NCBI RefSeq assembly: GCF_020171285.1
Contig: NZ_JAIUZI010000004.1
Location: 170,832 to 234,831, forward strand
From: Seohaeicola saemankumensis
GTDB taxonomy: Bacteria > Pseudomonadota > Alphaproteobacteria > Rhodobacterales > Rhodobacteraceae
DNA length: 64,000 bases
Direction of reading: 5' to 3'
A program made the translations under genes and the position numbers. Of this stretch, positions 35,247 through 47,415 are shown piece after piece. Each line of letters starts with the position of its first letter. Position 1 is the first letter of the stretch. The notes beneath the pieces are model-generated. The model was not told where the DNA came from, made no database searches, and saw only the letters and a list, made by a program, of their open reading frames with translations.

Positions 35247-38213
35247 TCACTTGCTTCCTTCGATGGTGAGCGCTTCGTTCACAAGCGCCTCTTGTTGGGC
35301 TTTGTGCTGGCTGGCCAGACCCGTGGCGGGCGAGGCCGATGTGGCGCGTCCGACGTAGACCGGGCGCTGGTGTTTGGCACCGATACGGGTCAGGGCCCAT
35401 TCGATGTTGGGTTCGATGAAGGTCCAGGCGCCCTGGTTCTTGGGCTCTTCCTGGCACCAGATCATTTCCGCGCCCTTGAAGCGTTCCAGCTCTTTGATCA
35501 GCGAATGCGCCGGGAACGGATAGTACTGTTCGATCCTGAGCAGGTAGATGTCGTCAATGCCACGGGCGTCGCGTTCCTCGAGCAGGTCGAAGTAGACCTT
35601 GCCCGAACACATCACCACGCGCTTGATCTTGTCGTCGGCGACCAGCTGGGTGTCGGAGTTGCCTTTTTGCGCATCGTCCCACAGCACACGGTGGAACGAC
35701 GATCCGGTGGTGAATTCGTCGGCCGTGGAGATCGCCAGCTTGTGCCGCAGCAGCGACTTGGGCGTGACCATCATCAGCGGTTTGCGGAACGACCGGTGCA
35801 GCTGGCGGCGCAGGATGTGGAAGTAGTTGGCCGGTGTCGTGCAGTTGGCGACGATCCAGTTGTCCTGGCCGCACATCTGCAGGAAGCGTTCCAGGCGGGC
35901 GCTGGAGTGTTCCGGGCCCTGACCTTCGAAACCGTGCGGCAGCAGGCAGACGAGGCCCGACATCCGCAGCCATTTGCTTTCGCCCGAGCTGATGAACTGG
36001 TCGAACATGATCTGCGCGCCGTTGGCGAAATCGCCGAACTGCGCTTCCCACAGCGTCAGCGCGTTGGGCTCGGCCAGTGAATAGCCGTATTCGAAACCCA
36101 GCACCGCGTATTCCGACAGCATCGAGTCGATGACTTCGTAATTGGCCTGGCCGGCGCGGATGTTGTTCAGCGGGTAATAGCGTTCCTCGGTTTCCTGGTT
36201 GATCAGGCCCGAGTGCCGCTGCGAGAAGGTGCCGCGGGTGGCGTCCTGGCCGGACAGGCGCACCGGGTAGCCCTCGGTCAGGAGCGAGCCGAAGGCCAGC
36301 GCCTCGCCGGTGGCCCAGTCAAAGCCTTCGCCGGTTTCGAACATCTTGGCCTTGGCGTCGAGCAGGCGGCCGACGGTCTTGTGCAGGGCAAAGCCGTCCG
36401 GCGCGGTGGTCAGCGCGCGGCCGACCTCGGCCAGGGTTTCCGGCGTGATGGCGGTTTCGCCGCGCACGTATTCTTCCTTGTTGCGGTCGAGGTGCGACCA
36501 GCGCCCATCCAGCCAGTCGGCCTTGTTCGGCTTGTAGTCCTTGCCGGCTTCGAACTCTTCGTTCAGATGCGCCTGGAAGGCGGCCTTCATGTCCTCGATC
36601 TCGCCCTCGGGGATCAGCCCGTCGCGCACCAGCCGTTCGGTATAGAGCGACAGCGTGGTTTTGTGGGTCTTGATCCGCTTGTACATGATCGGGTTGGTGA
36701 ACATGGGCTCGTCGCCCTCGTTGTGACCGAACCGGCGGTAGCAGAACATGTCGATGACCACGTCCTTGTTGAACTTCTGCCGGAATTCGGTCGCCACCTT
36801 GGCGGCGTGCACCACCGCCTCGGGGTCGTCGCCGTTGACGTGAAAGATCGGCGCCTCGACCACCAGCGCGTTGTCGGTGGGATAGGGCGAGGAGCGCGAG
36901 AAATGCGGCGCGGTGGTAAAGCCGATCTGGTTGTTCACCACGATATGCATGGTGCCGCCGGTGCGGTGACCGCGCAGACCCGAGAGGGCGAAACATTCGG
37001 CCACGACGCCCTGGCCGGCAAAGGCCGCGTCGCCGTGCAGCAGCACCGGCAGCACCTTGGTGCGGTCGCTGTCGTTCAGCTGGTCCTGCTTGGCCCGCGC
37101 CTTGCCCAGAACCACGGGGTTCACCGCTTCGAGGTGGCTGGGGTTGGCGGTCAGCGACAGGTGGACCTCGTTGCCGTCGAATTCACGGTCGGAACTGGCG
37201 CCGAGGTGGTATTTCACGTCGCCCGAGCCGTCCACGTCCTCGGGTTTGAAGCTGCCGCCCTGGAATTCGTTGAAGATCGCGCGGTAGGGTTTGGCCATCA
37301 CGTTGGCCAGCACCGACAGGCGGCCCCGGTGGGGCATGCCGATCACGATTTCCTTGAGCCCCAGCGCGCCGCCGCGCTTGATCACCTGCTCCATCGCCGG
37401 GATCAGCGCCTCGCCGCCATCAAGACCAAAGCGCTTGGTGCCCATGTATTTGACGTGCAGGAACTTCTCGAAGCCTTCGGCCTCGACCATCTTGTTCAGG
37501 ATCGCCTTGCGCCCCTCGCGGGTAAAGCTGATCTCCTTGCCAAAGCCTTCGATCCGCTCCTTCAGCCAGCCGGCCTGTTCCGGGTCCGAGATGTGCATGT
37601 ACTGCAGCGCGAAGGTGCCGCAATAGGTGCGTTTCACGATCTCCATGATCTGGCGCATGGTGGCGATGTCGAGGCCCAGCACCTTGTCGATAAAGATCGG
37701 GCGGTCCATGTCGGCATCGGTGAACCCGTAGGTGCGCGGGTCCAGTTCCGGGTGCGGGGTCTGGTCGCGCATGCCCAGCGGGTCGAGATCGGCCACCAGG
37801 TGGCCCCGGATCCGGTAGGCGCGGATGATCATCAGGGCGCGGATCGAATCCAGCACCGCGCGTTTGATCATCTCGTCGCTGACCTCGACGCCGGCCTTGG
37901 CGGCCTTGTCAGCGATCTTTTTGCCGGCGGCCTTGGATTCGGCCGGTGCGACGGGCCATTCGCCGGTCAGCGCGCCGGTCAGGTCGTCGTTGGGCTGCGG
38001 CGGCCAGTCGGTGCGCGCCCAGGACGGGCCATCGGCCTCGGCCTTGACGTCGAGCCCCTCGTCGCCCAGCTGGCGAAAGAACTCGGCCCATGCGGCATCC
38101 ACCGCGCCGGGGTCGTTGGCGTATCGGGCATAGAGCTGTTCCAGGTATTCGGCGTTGTGCCCCTGCATGAAGCTGGAGGCATGGAAGACGTCGTTGGGCG
38201 ATTGTTCGGTCAT
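35247..38213 (-). CDS. sucA: 2-oxoglutarate dehydrogenase E1
   Basis: This thiamine-diphosphate enzyme decarboxylates 2-oxoglutarate and passes the succinyl group to E2. It has the N-terminal E2-docking segment ([15 protein letters not shown]), [11 protein letters not shown], the histidine-rich [17 protein letters not shown] region and the C-terminal [10 protein letters not shown]. At 988 residues it is complete. sucB follows after one base. Two unrelated genes separate it from sucD. Confidence 0.96.
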   Translation of the reverse strand: MTEQSPNDVFHASSFMQGHNAEYLEQLYARYANDPGAVDAAWAEFFRQLGDEGLDVKAEADGPSWARTDWPPQPNDDLTGALTGEWPVAPAESKAAGKKIADKAAKAGVEVSDEMIKRAVLDSIRALMIIRAYRIRGHLVADLDPLGMRDQTPHPELDPRTYGFTDADMDRPIFIDKVLGLDIATMRQIMEIVKRTYCGTFALQYMHISDPEQAGWLKERIEGFGKEISFTREGRKAILNKMVEAEGFEKFLHVKYMGTKRFGLDGGEALIPAMEQVIKRGGALGLKEIVIGMPHRGRLSVLANVMAKPYRAIFNEFQGGSFKPEDVDGSGDVKYHLGASSDREFDGNEVHLSLTANPSHLEAVNPVVLGKARAKQDQLNDSDRTKVLPVLLHGDAAFAGQGVVAECFALSGLRGHRTGGTMHIVVNNQIGFTTAPHFSRSSPYPTDNALVVEAPIFHVNGDDPEAVVHAAKVATEFRQKFNKDVVIDMFCYRRFGHNEGDEPMFTNPIMYKRIKTHKTTLSLYTERLVRDGLIPEGEIEDMKAAFQAHLNEEFEAGKDYKPNKADWLDGRWSHLDRNKEEYVRGETAITPETLAEVGRALTTAPDGFALHKTVGRLLDAKAKMFETGEGFDWATGEALAFGSLLTEGYPVRLSGQDATRGTFSQRHSGLINQETEERYYPLNNIRAGQANYEVIDSMLSEYAVLGFEYGYSLAEPNALTLWEAQFGDFANGAQIMFDQFISSGESKWLRMSGLVCLLPHGFEGQGPEHSSARLERFLQMCGQDNWIVANCTTPANYFHILRRQLHRSFRKPLMMVTPKSLLRHKLAISTADEFTTGSSFHRVLWDDAQKGNSDTQLVADDKIKRVVMCSGKVYFDLLEERDARGIDDIYLLRIEQYYPFPAHSLIKELERFKGAEMIWCQEEPKNQGAWTFIEPNIEWALTRIGAKHQRPVYVGRATSASPATGLASQHKAQQEALVNEALTIEGSK

Positions 38214-38238
38214 GGTGTTACCTCGGTCCTTTGCAGAC

Positions 38239-38985
38239 TCATTGCCGGATTTCCTGTGTTACCAGTACCAATGCCGGCTGGTGCAGGGTCTTGAACCCGT
38301 GATTGGCATTGGGGATTTCTATGAAAGTAGCGTTAAGGCCCAGCGATTGGGCTTTTTTGACATAGCTGCGCGCCAGCGACGGCACGGTGTTGGAATCGCC
38401 GTCACCGGTGGCGGCGATCAGCCGGGTGCTGCGCGGCACCTTGGGCAGGAATTTCACCGGCGATTCGCTCTTGCCCCAGGACTGGCCGCGATAAGACCGC
38501 CAGCGGCCGACGTCAAACGGGGTCGACATCATGATGGCGGTGTCGATCAGGCCGGGGTTGCGGCCCACGACGACGCCGATCTGGTTGCCGCCGCCCGAGT
38601 GGCCAAAGGCGATCAGCTTGCGGTTGGGAAACTGTTGTTTGGCGGCGGCGATCCCTTCGGCCAGCAGCATGTTGTTGCGCTTGGTGTGATGGTCGCGCCG
38701 GCCGTTGTTCGAGCCCTTGCTGTGCTGGCCGCCGCGCAGCGAATAGCCGGGCCGCGCCATGTGGATCACGGTGGCCTGCGGATTGTTCTTGGCCACGTCC
38801 AAGGCAAAGTCGGTGATATAGCCCGAGCTGTGGTCGCCATGCAGCACCAGCACCAGCGCGTCCTGGCCGCTGCCATAGACATTGCCGGCGATGGGGCCGA
38901 ACATTTCGGCCCGCGACGGCGCGGCCTGCGCGATCAGGATCGCGAGGGCGCAGAACAGCGTCCATATCGGGGCGGCGCGGCGCAT
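38239..38985 (-). CDS. Secreted alpha/beta hydrolase
   Basis: This 248-residue protein has a signal peptide (APIWTLFCALAILIAQAAPSRA), a strand-HGD loop (LVLVLHGDHS) and the nucleophile elbow AFGHSGGG. A C-terminal NANHG supplies the histidine. It could be a periplasmic esterase or peptidase; the substrate is unknown. It shares one base with the DUF805 stop and lies in the suc block, 25 bases before sucA. Confidence 0.82.
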   Translation of the reverse strand: MRRAAPIWTLFCALAILIAQAAPSRAEMFGPIAGNVYGSGQDALVLVLHGDHSSGYITDFALDVAKNNPQATVIHMARPGYSLRGGQHSKGSNNGRRDHHTKRNNMLLAEGIAAAKQQFPNRKLIAFGHSGGGNQIGVVVGRNPGLIDTAIMMSTPFDVGRWRSYRGQSWGKSESPVKFLPKVPRSTRLIAATGDGDSNTVPSLARSYVKKAQSLGLNATFIEIPNANHGFKTLHQPALVLVTQEIRQ

Positions 38986-39527
38986 CAGGGGCGGGTCCCT
39001 TGCGGGGCGGGGCCAAAGCGGTTGTCGCCGGGCTGGCTGGGCCGGGTCAGCCACCACAGAACCAGCAGCGGCGACACCAGAGCGACGAGCATGGTCGGGA
39101 CCAGCAGCAGCAGGGTCACGCGGGTGAACAGCAGATCCATCGAGCCGCCGCCGGCAAACACGTCGGCGATGCCGATGCCAAAGACCAGCACCAGACCGGC
39201 CCCGATCATCAGCAGCAGCGGGAACAGCGCGTAAAGCCCGCTGCGCCCGGTATCGTGCATCCGCCGCCAGGCCACCGCCAGATGCGGCAGGAACACCACC
39301 AGGCCCACGATGCCCTGCACCGGCTGCGACGAGGTCGCGGTGACGGTGGTGGTGCCGTTTGCCTCGACGGTGCTGACGGTGGTGAAGAACTGCCAGTCGA
39401 TGATCCCGGCAATGGCGTTCCAGATCACGATGAACAGAAAGAAAAACCAGTATTCAGGGCGCGAGGCGCGCCCCGAGAAAGTGACGTATTTCGAGAAACA
39501 CGTCTTGACCGCTTCTGTGAACGTCAT
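38985..39527 (-). CDS. DUF805 membrane protein
   Basis: This 180-residue protein has the DUF805 pattern: FSKYVTFSGRASRPEYWFFFLF at the start and WRRMHDTGRSGLYAL in the middle, with four hydrophobic segments. AGGAGG precedes the ATG. It lies between sucD and the hydrolase gene on the same strand. Function unknown. Confidence 0.9.
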   Translation of the reverse strand: MTFTEAVKTCFSKYVTFSGRASRPEYWFFFLFIVIWNAIAGIIDWQFFTTVSTVEANGTTTVTATSSQPVQGIVGLVVFLPHLAVAWRRMHDTGRSGLYALFPLLLMIGAGLVLVFGIGIADVFAGGGSMDLLFTRVTLLLLVPTMLVALVSPLLVLWWLTRPSQPGDNRFGPAPQGTRP

Positions 39528-39590
39528 GTGCTTCCCTCCTCGTCAGTGTGCGTCCGCCCCGGCCGGAACCGGGACGGGAAACGGGGCTGG

Positions 39591-40472
39591 TTACCCGATG
39601 GCCTTCAGAACGGCTTCGCCCAGGGTTGCCGGGCTGTCGGCGACAACGATGCCGGCCGATTTCATCGCCTCGATCTTGTCCTCGGCGCCGCCTTTGCCGC
39701 CCGCGACGATCGCGCCGGCGTGACCCATGCGGCGGCCCGGAGGCGCCGTGCGGCCGGCGATAAAGCCAGCGACCGGCTTCCAGCGGCCTTTTTTCTTCTG
39801 CTCGGCCAGGAATTCGGCGGCTTCTTCTTCGGCCGAGCCACCGATTTCACCGATCATGATGATGGACTGGGTTTCGTCATCGTCAAGGAACATGTCCAGC
39901 ACGTCGATATGTTCGGTGCCCTTGATCGGGTCGCCGCCGATGCCGACAGCGGTCGACTGGCCCAGGCCGATGTCCGAAGTCTGTTTCACCGCCTCATAGG
40001 TCAGGGTGCCCGAACGCGACACAACGCCGACCGAGCCACGCTTGTGGATGTGGCCGGGCATGATGCCGATCTTGCAGGCGTCAGGGGTGATGACACCGGG
40101 GCAGTTCGGGCCGATCAGGCGGCTGGCGCTGTCCTGCAGGGCGCGCTGGACCTTCATCATGTCCAGAACCGGGATGCCTTCGGTGATGCAGACGATCAGC
40201 TCCATCTCGGCATCGATCGCCTCGAGGATCGAGTCGGCCGCGAAGGGGGGCGGCACGTAGATGACCGATGCGTTGGCTTCGGTCACGGCCTTGGCTTCGT
40301 GAACGCTGTTGAAGACGGGCAGGTCGAGATGGGTCGTGCCGCCTTTGCCCGGCGTCACGCCGCCAACCATCTTGGTGCCATAGGCGATGGCCTGTTCGGT
40401 GTGGAAGGTGCCTTGCGAGCCGGTCAGACCCTGGCAGATTACCTTGGTGTTTTCGTCGATGAGGATAGCCAT
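39591..40472 (-). CDS. sucD: Succinyl-CoA synthetase alpha subunit
   Basis: This subunit binds CoA and carries the phosphohistidine that couples succinyl-CoA cleavage to nucleotide triphosphate formation. It has [11 protein letters not shown] near the start, [11 protein letters not shown], and the active histidine in [10 protein letters not shown]. The chosen ATG, with AGGAGA upstream, gives 293 residues. It follows sucC after 93 bases that contain a hairpin repeat. Confidence 0.95.
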   Translation of the reverse strand: MAILIDENTKVICQGLTGSQGTFHTEQAIAYGTKMVGGVTPGKGGTTHLDLPVFNSVHEAKAVTEANASVIYVPPPFAADSILEAIDAEMELIVCITEGIPVLDMMKVQRALQDSASRLIGPNCPGVITPDACKIGIMPGHIHKRGSVGVVSRSGTLTYEAVKQTSDIGLGQSTAVGIGGDPIKGTEHIDVLDMFLDDDETQSIIMIGEIGGSAEEEAAEFLAEQKKKGRWKPVAGFIAGRTAPPGRRMGHAGAIVAGGKGGAEDKIEAMKSAGIVVADSPATLGEAVLKAIG

Positions 40473-40502
40473 GTTCGGCGGTCTCCTTGGAAAATGTTCG
40501 GT

Positions 40503-40559
40503 AGGGTGGGCAATTCTGCCCACCATTCATCCGGGGAGGTGGGTATAAACGCCCACCCT
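40503..40559. repeat. Nested hairpin repeat between sucC and sucD
   Basis: GGTGGGCA/TGCCCACC (40505-40524) and GGTGGG/CCCACC (40538-40557) form two hairpins. AGGGTGGG and CCCACCCT (40503-40510 and 40552-40559) could also pair as an outer arm. The GTGGGCA-type motif looks like a dispersed palindromic repeat. It may tune sucD expression relative to sucC. Confidence 0.6.
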
Positions 40560-40565
40560 GCGGGC

Positions 40566-41762
40566 TCAGCCCTTGACGGCTTTCACGATCTTCTCGGCGC
40601 CGTCGCTGAGGTTGTCAGCGGCGATCACGTCCAGACCGGAATTGTTGATGATGTCCTTGCCGGCCTCAACATTGGTGCCTTCGAGACGCACAACCAGCGG
40701 AACCTTCAGACCGACCTCTTTCACGGCCGCGACCACGCCTTCGGCGATGACGTCACAGCGCATGATGCCGCCGAAGATGTTGACCAGGATGCCTTTGACG
40801 TTGTCGTCCGAGGTGATGATCTTGAACGCTTCGGTCACTTTCTCCTTGGTGGCGCCGCCGCCGACGTCGAGGAAGTTGGCCGGTTCCGCGCCGTAGAGCT
40901 TGATGATGTCCATCGTTGCCATGGCCAGGCCCGCGCCGTTCACCATGCAGCCGATTTCGCCGTCGAGCGCGATGTAGTTCAGGTCGTACTTGGAGGCTTC
41001 CAGCTCTTTGCTGTCTTCCTCGGTCTCGTCGCGCAGGGCCATGATGTCGGCGTTGCGATAGAGCGCGTTGCCGTCAAAGCCCACTTTGGCGTCCAGCACC
41101 TTGAGATCGCCAGAACCTTCCAGAACGATCAGCGGGTTGATCTCGAGCATCTCCATGTCTTTTTCGACAAAGGCCTGGTAGAGTTGGCCCATCAGCTTGA
41201 CGCATTGCTTGACCTGCGCGCCCTTGAGGCCCAGCGAAAACGCGATGCGGCGGCCGTGGAACGGCTGATACCCGGTGGCGGGATCGACGCTGAACGACAG
41301 GATCTTTTCGGGGGTCGCGGCCGCGACCTCTTCGATGTCCATGCCGCCTTCGGTCGAGCAGACGAAGGAAATGCGCGAGGTCTGGCGGTCGACCAGCAGC
41401 GCCAGGTACAGTTCGTTTTCGATGTCGGAACCGTCTTCGATATAGATCCGGTTGACCTGTTTGCCCGCCGGGCCGGTCTGGTGCGTCACCAGCGTGCGGC
41501 CGAGCATCTTCTTGGCTTCTTCAGCGGCCTCTTCCACCGACTTGGCCAGGCGCACGCCGCCTTTTTCACCGGCGTCTGCTTCCTTGAAGCTGCCCTTGCC
41601 GCGACCGCCTGCGTGGATCTGGGCCTTGACGACCCAAAGCGGTCCGTCCAGCTCTCCGGCTGCGGTTTTTGCGTCTTCCGCTTTCAGCACGACACGGCCA
41701 TCGCTGACCGGTGCGCCGTAGCTGCGAAGAAGAGCCTTGGCCTGGTATTCGTGGATGTTCAT
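40566..41762 (-). CDS. sucC: Succinyl-CoA synthetase beta subunit
   Basis: This ATP-grasp subunit binds nucleotide and succinate. It has [16 protein letters not shown] at the start, IHAGGRGKG, and the INPLIV and [10 protein letters not shown] motifs. Its 398 residues are normal. A pair of TGTGATCACA palindromes lies 111-141 bases upstream of the start, the same arrangement as before sdhC. Confidence 0.96.
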   Translation of the reverse strand: MNIHEYQAKALLRSYGAPVSDGRVVLKAEDAKTAAGELDGPLWVVKAQIHAGGRGKGSFKEADAGEKGGVRLAKSVEEAAEEAKKMLGRTLVTHQTGPAGKQVNRIYIEDGSDIENELYLALLVDRQTSRISFVCSTEGGMDIEEVAAATPEKILSFSVDPATGYQPFHGRRIAFSLGLKGAQVKQCVKLMGQLYQAFVEKDMEMLEINPLIVLEGSGDLKVLDAKVGFDGNALYRNADIMALRDETEEDSKELEASKYDLNYIALDGEIGCMVNGAGLAMATMDIIKLYGAEPANFLDVGGGATKEKVTEAFKIITSDDNVKGILVNIFGGIMRCDVIAEGVVAAVKEVGLKVPLVVRLEGTNVEAGKDIINNSGLDVIAADNLSDGAEKIVKAVKG

Positions 41763-41872
41763 TTGAAACTGTCCCGTCTAGCTGCGATTGGATTGGGGTA
41801 TAGCCATGTGCAGGGGGCGCAGTTAAACGTTTTTTTGACGCAGGGCGGGGTTTTTTGCCGAAATGGCTAATT

Positions 41873-41903
41873 TGTGATCACAGCCTGAAATAGTGTGATC
41901 ACA
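41873..41903. promoter_or_regulatory. Paired TGTGATCACA palindromes upstream of sucC
   Basis: Two perfect 10-base palindromes TGTGATCACA start at 41873 and 41894, exactly 21 bases (two DNA turns) apart. An equally spaced pair occurs before sdhC (49321 and 49342). The arrangement suits two dimers of one regulator on the same face of the DNA. I cannot name the regulator. Confidence 0.75.
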
Positions 41904-41955
41904 AAGCGGAGTTCCGGCTGTCAGAGCAGGGTCGGCAACTGATTCGCCGGGCCGA

Positions 41956-43134
41956 TCAGTTCAGCCAGATCGCGAATAATGCGGCGTCGCCCCGCAGCAT
42001 GTCCCGAAACAGCCACCAGTTCTCCGGGCTGATCCGGGGCCCGTCCTCGATATAGGGCAGCAGCCCCACACCCTGCACCCATTCGGCCAGGTCGACCGGG
42101 CCGGGGTCCGTCAAAACCCGCATGAGGTTGATCCCGGCGCCGCTGCGCACGCGCCAGTAGGGGATCAGCTTGCGCCCTTCGAGAAGATCCTCGGCATCGG
42201 ACAGCACCGCCAGCCAGCGCGGGCCGGTGTCGGGCGGTACGGGCACACCCAGCGCCGAGGTCTGCCGCGCGTTCGGGATCCATTCGGCGAAATTGTCGGT
42301 CTCTGCCTCGACCCGCGTCCAGAACCGGCGGTTGTCGCGGATCATCGCCAGCGCGTGGTCGCGGGCGGCGCGGGTGCGGGCCGGGTCGGGCTGCTGGCGC
42401 AGGGCGAAATAGGCCATCGCGACCATGTCGATCTCGGTCCCCAGCATCATGTCATAGCCGCTGGCGTAAGGGGTGTCGGCTCCGAACTCGTCCATCGCCC
42501 GGCCGGTGTCCATGACCCGGCGGATCTGGTCGGTCGGGTCAAAGGCGAGGACCAGTTCACCCAGACCGGCGATCAGATGCGTATAGGCCGACAGCCAGGC
42601 CGCGTCGGCGGTGTCAAAGCGGATGGTCGGCGCAGTTTCGCCCGCGACGAACAGGCCCAGCGTGGCGGTGAAATGGGGCATCAGCGACTCCTGAGGGTCG
42701 TGTTTGCCGTTCATGTTCACGTCGAACCAGATGTCGCCCAGTGCAAGGGTCAGGCTGGCGTCATCCGCATCGCCGATCTGGTCCAGCGGCGCGCGGGCGG
42801 CTGTCATGTCATCGACCAGGGTGGCAAAGATCCCGGCGATCAGTTCGGGCCGGAAGGGCTCCGGCGCGGGGTTGTCGGGAACCGGCAGGCGCAGGACGGG
42901 CAGAAAGCCACCGGTGCGGGACATGCCGTGCCGCCACCGGGTCTGCAGCGTCTTTTCGATGGCCCGCAGGAAGAGCACCCCGCCCAGGGCCAGGCGATCA
43001 TCGGCGGAGGCCGGTTGTTTCAGGCTGTCGGCGGTCGCGGCCAGGCCGGTGCGGGCGATCCGGTCAGAGACGCCCTGCGCGCTGGCAGCGGCCGCGCCGA
43101 ACAGGAGGACGGCGGTAACAATCGAGCGCAACAT
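41956..43134 (-). CDS. Exported hypothetical protein in the TCA block
   Basis: This 392-residue protein has a signal peptide (MLRSIVTAVLLFGAAAASA) and a mature helical domain with an EF-hand-like segment DVNMNGKHDPQE, which could bind calcium. No transmembrane helix follows, so a periplasmic location is likely. It lies between mdh and sucC on the same strand. The family is not recognised; it reads like a conserved Roseobacter protein. Confidence 0.8.
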   Translation of the reverse strand: MLRSIVTAVLLFGAAAASAQGVSDRIARTGLAATADSLKQPASADDRLALGGVLFLRAIEKTLQTRWRHGMSRTGGFLPVLRLPVPDNPAPEPFRPELIAGIFATLVDDMTAARAPLDQIGDADDASLTLALGDIWFDVNMNGKHDPQESLMPHFTATLGLFVAGETAPTIRFDTADAAWLSAYTHLIAGLGELVLAFDPTDQIRRVMDTGRAMDEFGADTPYASGYDMMLGTEIDMVAMAYFALRQQPDPARTRAARDHALAMIRDNRRFWTRVEAETDNFAEWIPNARQTSALGVPVPPDTGPRWLAVLSDAEDLLEGRKLIPYWRVRSGAGINLMRVLTDPGPVDLAEWVQGVGLLPYIEDGPRISPENWWLFRDMLRGDAALFAIWLN

Positions 43135-43173
43135 GCGCGAAGTCTACGGCACGGCGGCCCGTTCACAAAGAAA

Positions 43174-43203
43174 AACCGCCCACCGGCTGTCCGGTGGGCG
43201 GTT
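43174..43203 (-). terminator. Terminator after mdh
   Basis: A 13-bp perfect stem (43174-43186 with 43191-43203) and a 4-base loop are followed on the minus strand by TTTTTC. It lies 24 bases beyond the mdh stop and would separate mdh from the following exported-protein gene. Confidence 0.85.
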
Positions 43204-43227
43204 CGAGCTGTCAGGGTTTCGCGGCGC

Positions 43228-45106
<1,879 letters not shown>

Positions 45107-45110
45107 AGGG

Positions 45111-45428
45111 TCAGGCGTCGTTGCCCTGCGGCGGCAATGCCTCGGCCAGGGTCTCGAACGACTGGCCCGAAGCCACCAGGCAGGTCACGCCGCTGGGGGC
45201 GGTGACGGTGATCGTCCAGGTGCCGGTTTCGGTGGAGGCAAAAACCTCGACCATGGTGCCCTGTGCGCCCAGTCCGATGCTTTGCCGGGTTTCGCCATAG
45301 CCCGAGGCCAGCCGTTCGACCACAACATCGCGCGGGGCGCAATTGCGGATGGTTTGTGCCGAGACCTGCTGTGCGGCCAGTGCCATCAATCCCAGGCCCA
45401 TCGTCATTTTGATCAGTGTCGTCTTCAT
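45111..45428 (-). CDS. Small exported protein
   Basis: This 105-residue protein has a signal peptide (MKTTLIKMTMGLGLMALAAQQVSA) and a short beta-rich mature domain with two cysteines (NCAPRD and VTCLVASG) that could form a disulfide. It converges with the permease gene, four bases apart. Family not recognised. Confidence 0.7.
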   Translation of the reverse strand: MKTTLIKMTMGLGLMALAAQQVSAQTIRNCAPRDVVVERLASGYGETRQSIGLGAQGTMVEVFASTETGTWTITVTAPSGVTCLVASGQSFETLAEALPPQGNDA

Positions 45429-45772
45429 GGGGTGTCCCCTTGTTACAGGGCTGACCGGCCCGGACGGGCCCACCGGTTTACCGATGCGCCAGGCCGGTCA
45501 GCCCAGACTGCCGAAGGTTTGGATGCGATTGTGCCTGTCTGCCCGACTTGCCCGGAGGCCCCTGCCGAAACGGCTTGTCCTTGCTGCACCCGACGACAAA
45601 AACTCTGCCCAAAAGATGCTGAGGTTTGGTTAATTCGGCGTCCGCAGCCCGTTGCGCGGGGGTGCATCGGCGCGAAATGCTGCGGCGCGGCGCGATTTCG
45701 CTTGAACTTTCCGATCAAAAATGCCCCTTTCCGCGCAACATTATGACCCGAGTTGAAATTCAGGAGAGCCTC
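45429..45772. other. Non-coding gap upstream of the malyl-CoA thioesterase gene
   Basis: No convincing gene is seen in these 344 bases. It holds a GC-rich palindrome GGCCCG/CGGGCC (45457-45470) and, near the end, a CAGGAGAG ribosome site for the next gene. The promoter of the (3S)-malyl-CoA thioesterase gene should lie here, but I see no clear operator. Confidence 0.6.
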
Positions 45773-46627
45773 ATGGACCCCCGCACGCGCCCCTACCGTT
45801 CCGTTCTGTACATTCCCGGCTCGAAGCCCCGCGCGCTGGACAAGGCCCGCAGCCTGCCGGTGGATGCGATCATTTTCGATCTCGAAGACGCGGTGTCGGC
45901 CGAGGAAAAGGACAACGCCCGCGAAACGCTGAAGGCGGCGCTGGCCGAGGGCGGTTATGGCGCGCGGGTCAAGATCGTGCGGATCAACGGGCTGGACACG
46001 GCCTGGGGCCACGACGATGCCAAGGCGGTCGGTGACATGGATGCCGATGTGGTGCTGCTGCCCAAGGTGGATTCGGCAGGCGATGTCGCCGCGCTGGCGG
46101 CGATCACCGGCGACCTGCCGATCTGGGCGATGATGGAAACCCCGCGCGGCATGCTGAACGCCGCCGAGATCGCGGCGCACCCGCTGTTGACCGGCATGGT
46201 GATGGGCACCAACGACCTGGCCAAGGAGCTGCAGTGCCGGACCCGCGACGACAGGTTGCCGATGATGACCTCGCTGGGGCTGTGCCTGCTGGCGGCCAAG
46301 GCCGAGGGGCTGATCATCGTCGACGGCGTCTATAACAAGTACCTCGACGAGGACGGGCTGGCCGCCGAATGCGAACAGGGCCGCGACATGGGCTTTGACG
46401 GCAAGACGCTGATTCACCCGGCACAGGTGGCCGGCGCCAATGCGGCCTTTGCGCCCTCGGACGCCGAAGTGGACCTCGCCCGCCGCCAGATCGTCGCCTT
46501 TGAAGAGGTGGAGGCAACCGGCCAGGGCGTCGCCGTGGTTGACGGGCGCATCGTCGAAAACCTGCACGTCGAAACCGCCCGGAGCATCCTGGCCAAGGCA
46601 GAGGCTATTGCGGCATTGGCTAAATAA
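45773..46627 (+). CDS. mcl2: (3S)-malyl-CoA thioesterase / CitE-like lyase family protein
   Basis: This 284-residue protein of the HpcH/CitE TIM-barrel family starts RSVLYIPGSKPRALDKA and shows IIFDLEDAV (metal-binding), MMETPRGMLNA and GTNDLAKEL. In Rhodobacter the homologue hydrolyses (3S)-malyl-CoA to malate and CoA in the ethylmalonyl-CoA pathway. The nearby mesaconyl-CoA hydratase supports that role. A plain citrate lyase is less likely because no citD or citF is near. CAGGAGAG fixes the start. Confidence 0.85.
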   Translation: MDPRTRPYRSVLYIPGSKPRALDKARSLPVDAIIFDLEDAVSAEEKDNARETLKAALAEGGYGARVKIVRINGLDTAWGHDDAKAVGDMDADVVLLPKVDSAGDVAALAAITGDLPIWAMMETPRGMLNAAEIAAHPLLTGMVMGTNDLAKELQCRTRDDRLPMMTSLGLCLLAAKAEGLIIVDGVYNKYLDEDGLAAECEQGRDMGFDGKTLIHPAQVAGANAAFAPSDAEVDLARRQIVAFEEVEATGQGVAVVDGRIVENLHVETARSILAKAEAIAALAK

Positions 46628-46663
46628 GGTCAATGTGAACCTGATTAACATAAGGGGATAGGC

Positions 46664-47209
46664 ATGCTTCTACTGATTCTCGGCGTCGCACTGTGGTGGC
46701 TGGCGCATCTGTTCAAGCGGATCGCGCCGGATGCGCGCGCCGGCATGGGGGACAAGGGCAGGGGGCTGGTCGCCGCGGTTCTGGCGGTGTCGATCCTGCT
46801 GATGATCTTTGGCTACCGGATGGCCGACGGCGCCTTTTTCTGGGGCCGTCACCCGGCGACGGTGGGCATCAACAACCTGCTGATGATCTTCGCGCTCTAT
46901 CTCACCAGCCCCGGCCCGTCCAAGGGCGCGATTCTCTACCGGATGCGGCACCCGATGCTGACCGGTTTTGCGCTCTGGGCCGTGGCGCACCTGCTGGTGA
47001 ACGGCGACGTGCCGTCGTTCATCCTGTTTGGCGGGCTTGGCCTGTGGGCGCTGGTGGAGATGGCGGTGATCAACCGGGCCGAACCCGAATGGACGCCGCC
47101 GGCCAAGGGCAGCATAGGCAAGGACGCGATGTTCCTGGCGATCAGCGTCGTGCTGATGGCGGTGATCGGCTACGTTCACTTCCTGCTCGGCTATCCGGCG
47201 TTCGGCTGA
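46664..47209 (+). CDS. NnrU-family membrane protein
   Basis: This 181-residue protein has five to six hydrophobic segments and the NnrU pattern (GRHPATVGINNLLMIFALYL and RMRHPMLTGFALWAVAHLL). NnrU was described near denitrification genes, but here it sits with ethylmalonyl-CoA genes and its role is unclear. Its stop overlaps the next start (TGATG). Confidence 0.88.
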   Translation: MLLLILGVALWWLAHLFKRIAPDARAGMGDKGRGLVAAVLAVSILLMIFGYRMADGAFFWGRHPATVGINNLLMIFALYLTSPGPSKGAILYRMRHPMLTGFALWAVAHLLVNGDVPSFILFGGLGLWALVEMAVINRAEPEWTPPAKGSIGKDAMFLAISVVLMAVIGYVHFLLGYPAFG

Positions 47210-47415
47210 TGGCGGCGATCTACCGGTTCCTGACCGAGGACGACACCTCGGCCTTTTGCCACAAGGTCAGCGATGCGCTGGCCAAGGGGTGGGTGCTGCA
47301 CGGGCCGCCCACCTACGCCTTTGACGCGGCCCGCGGCGTGATGCGCTGCGGGCAGGCGGTGACCAAGGAGATAAGCACGCCTTATTCTCCGGAGATGAAA
47401 CTAGGAGAGCAATGA
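47209..47415 (+). CDS. DUF1737 small protein
   Basis: This 68-residue protein has the DUF1737 pattern (AIYRFLTEDDTSAFCHKVSDALAKGWVLHGPPTYAFD). Its start overlaps nnrU and its stop touches the hydratase start, so the three are translationally coupled. Function unknown. Confidence 0.85.
   Translation: MAAIYRFLTEDDTSAFCHKVSDALAKGWVLHGPPTYAFDAARGVMRCGQAVTKEISTPYSPEMKLGEQ

Noticed and set aside
36213..38294. Open frame of 693 codons opposite sucA
   Set aside because: Shadow of sucA, which is certain by its motifs.
39000..41870. Open frame of 956 codons opposite sucC, sucD and DUF805
   Set aside because: Shadow of three identified genes on the other strand.
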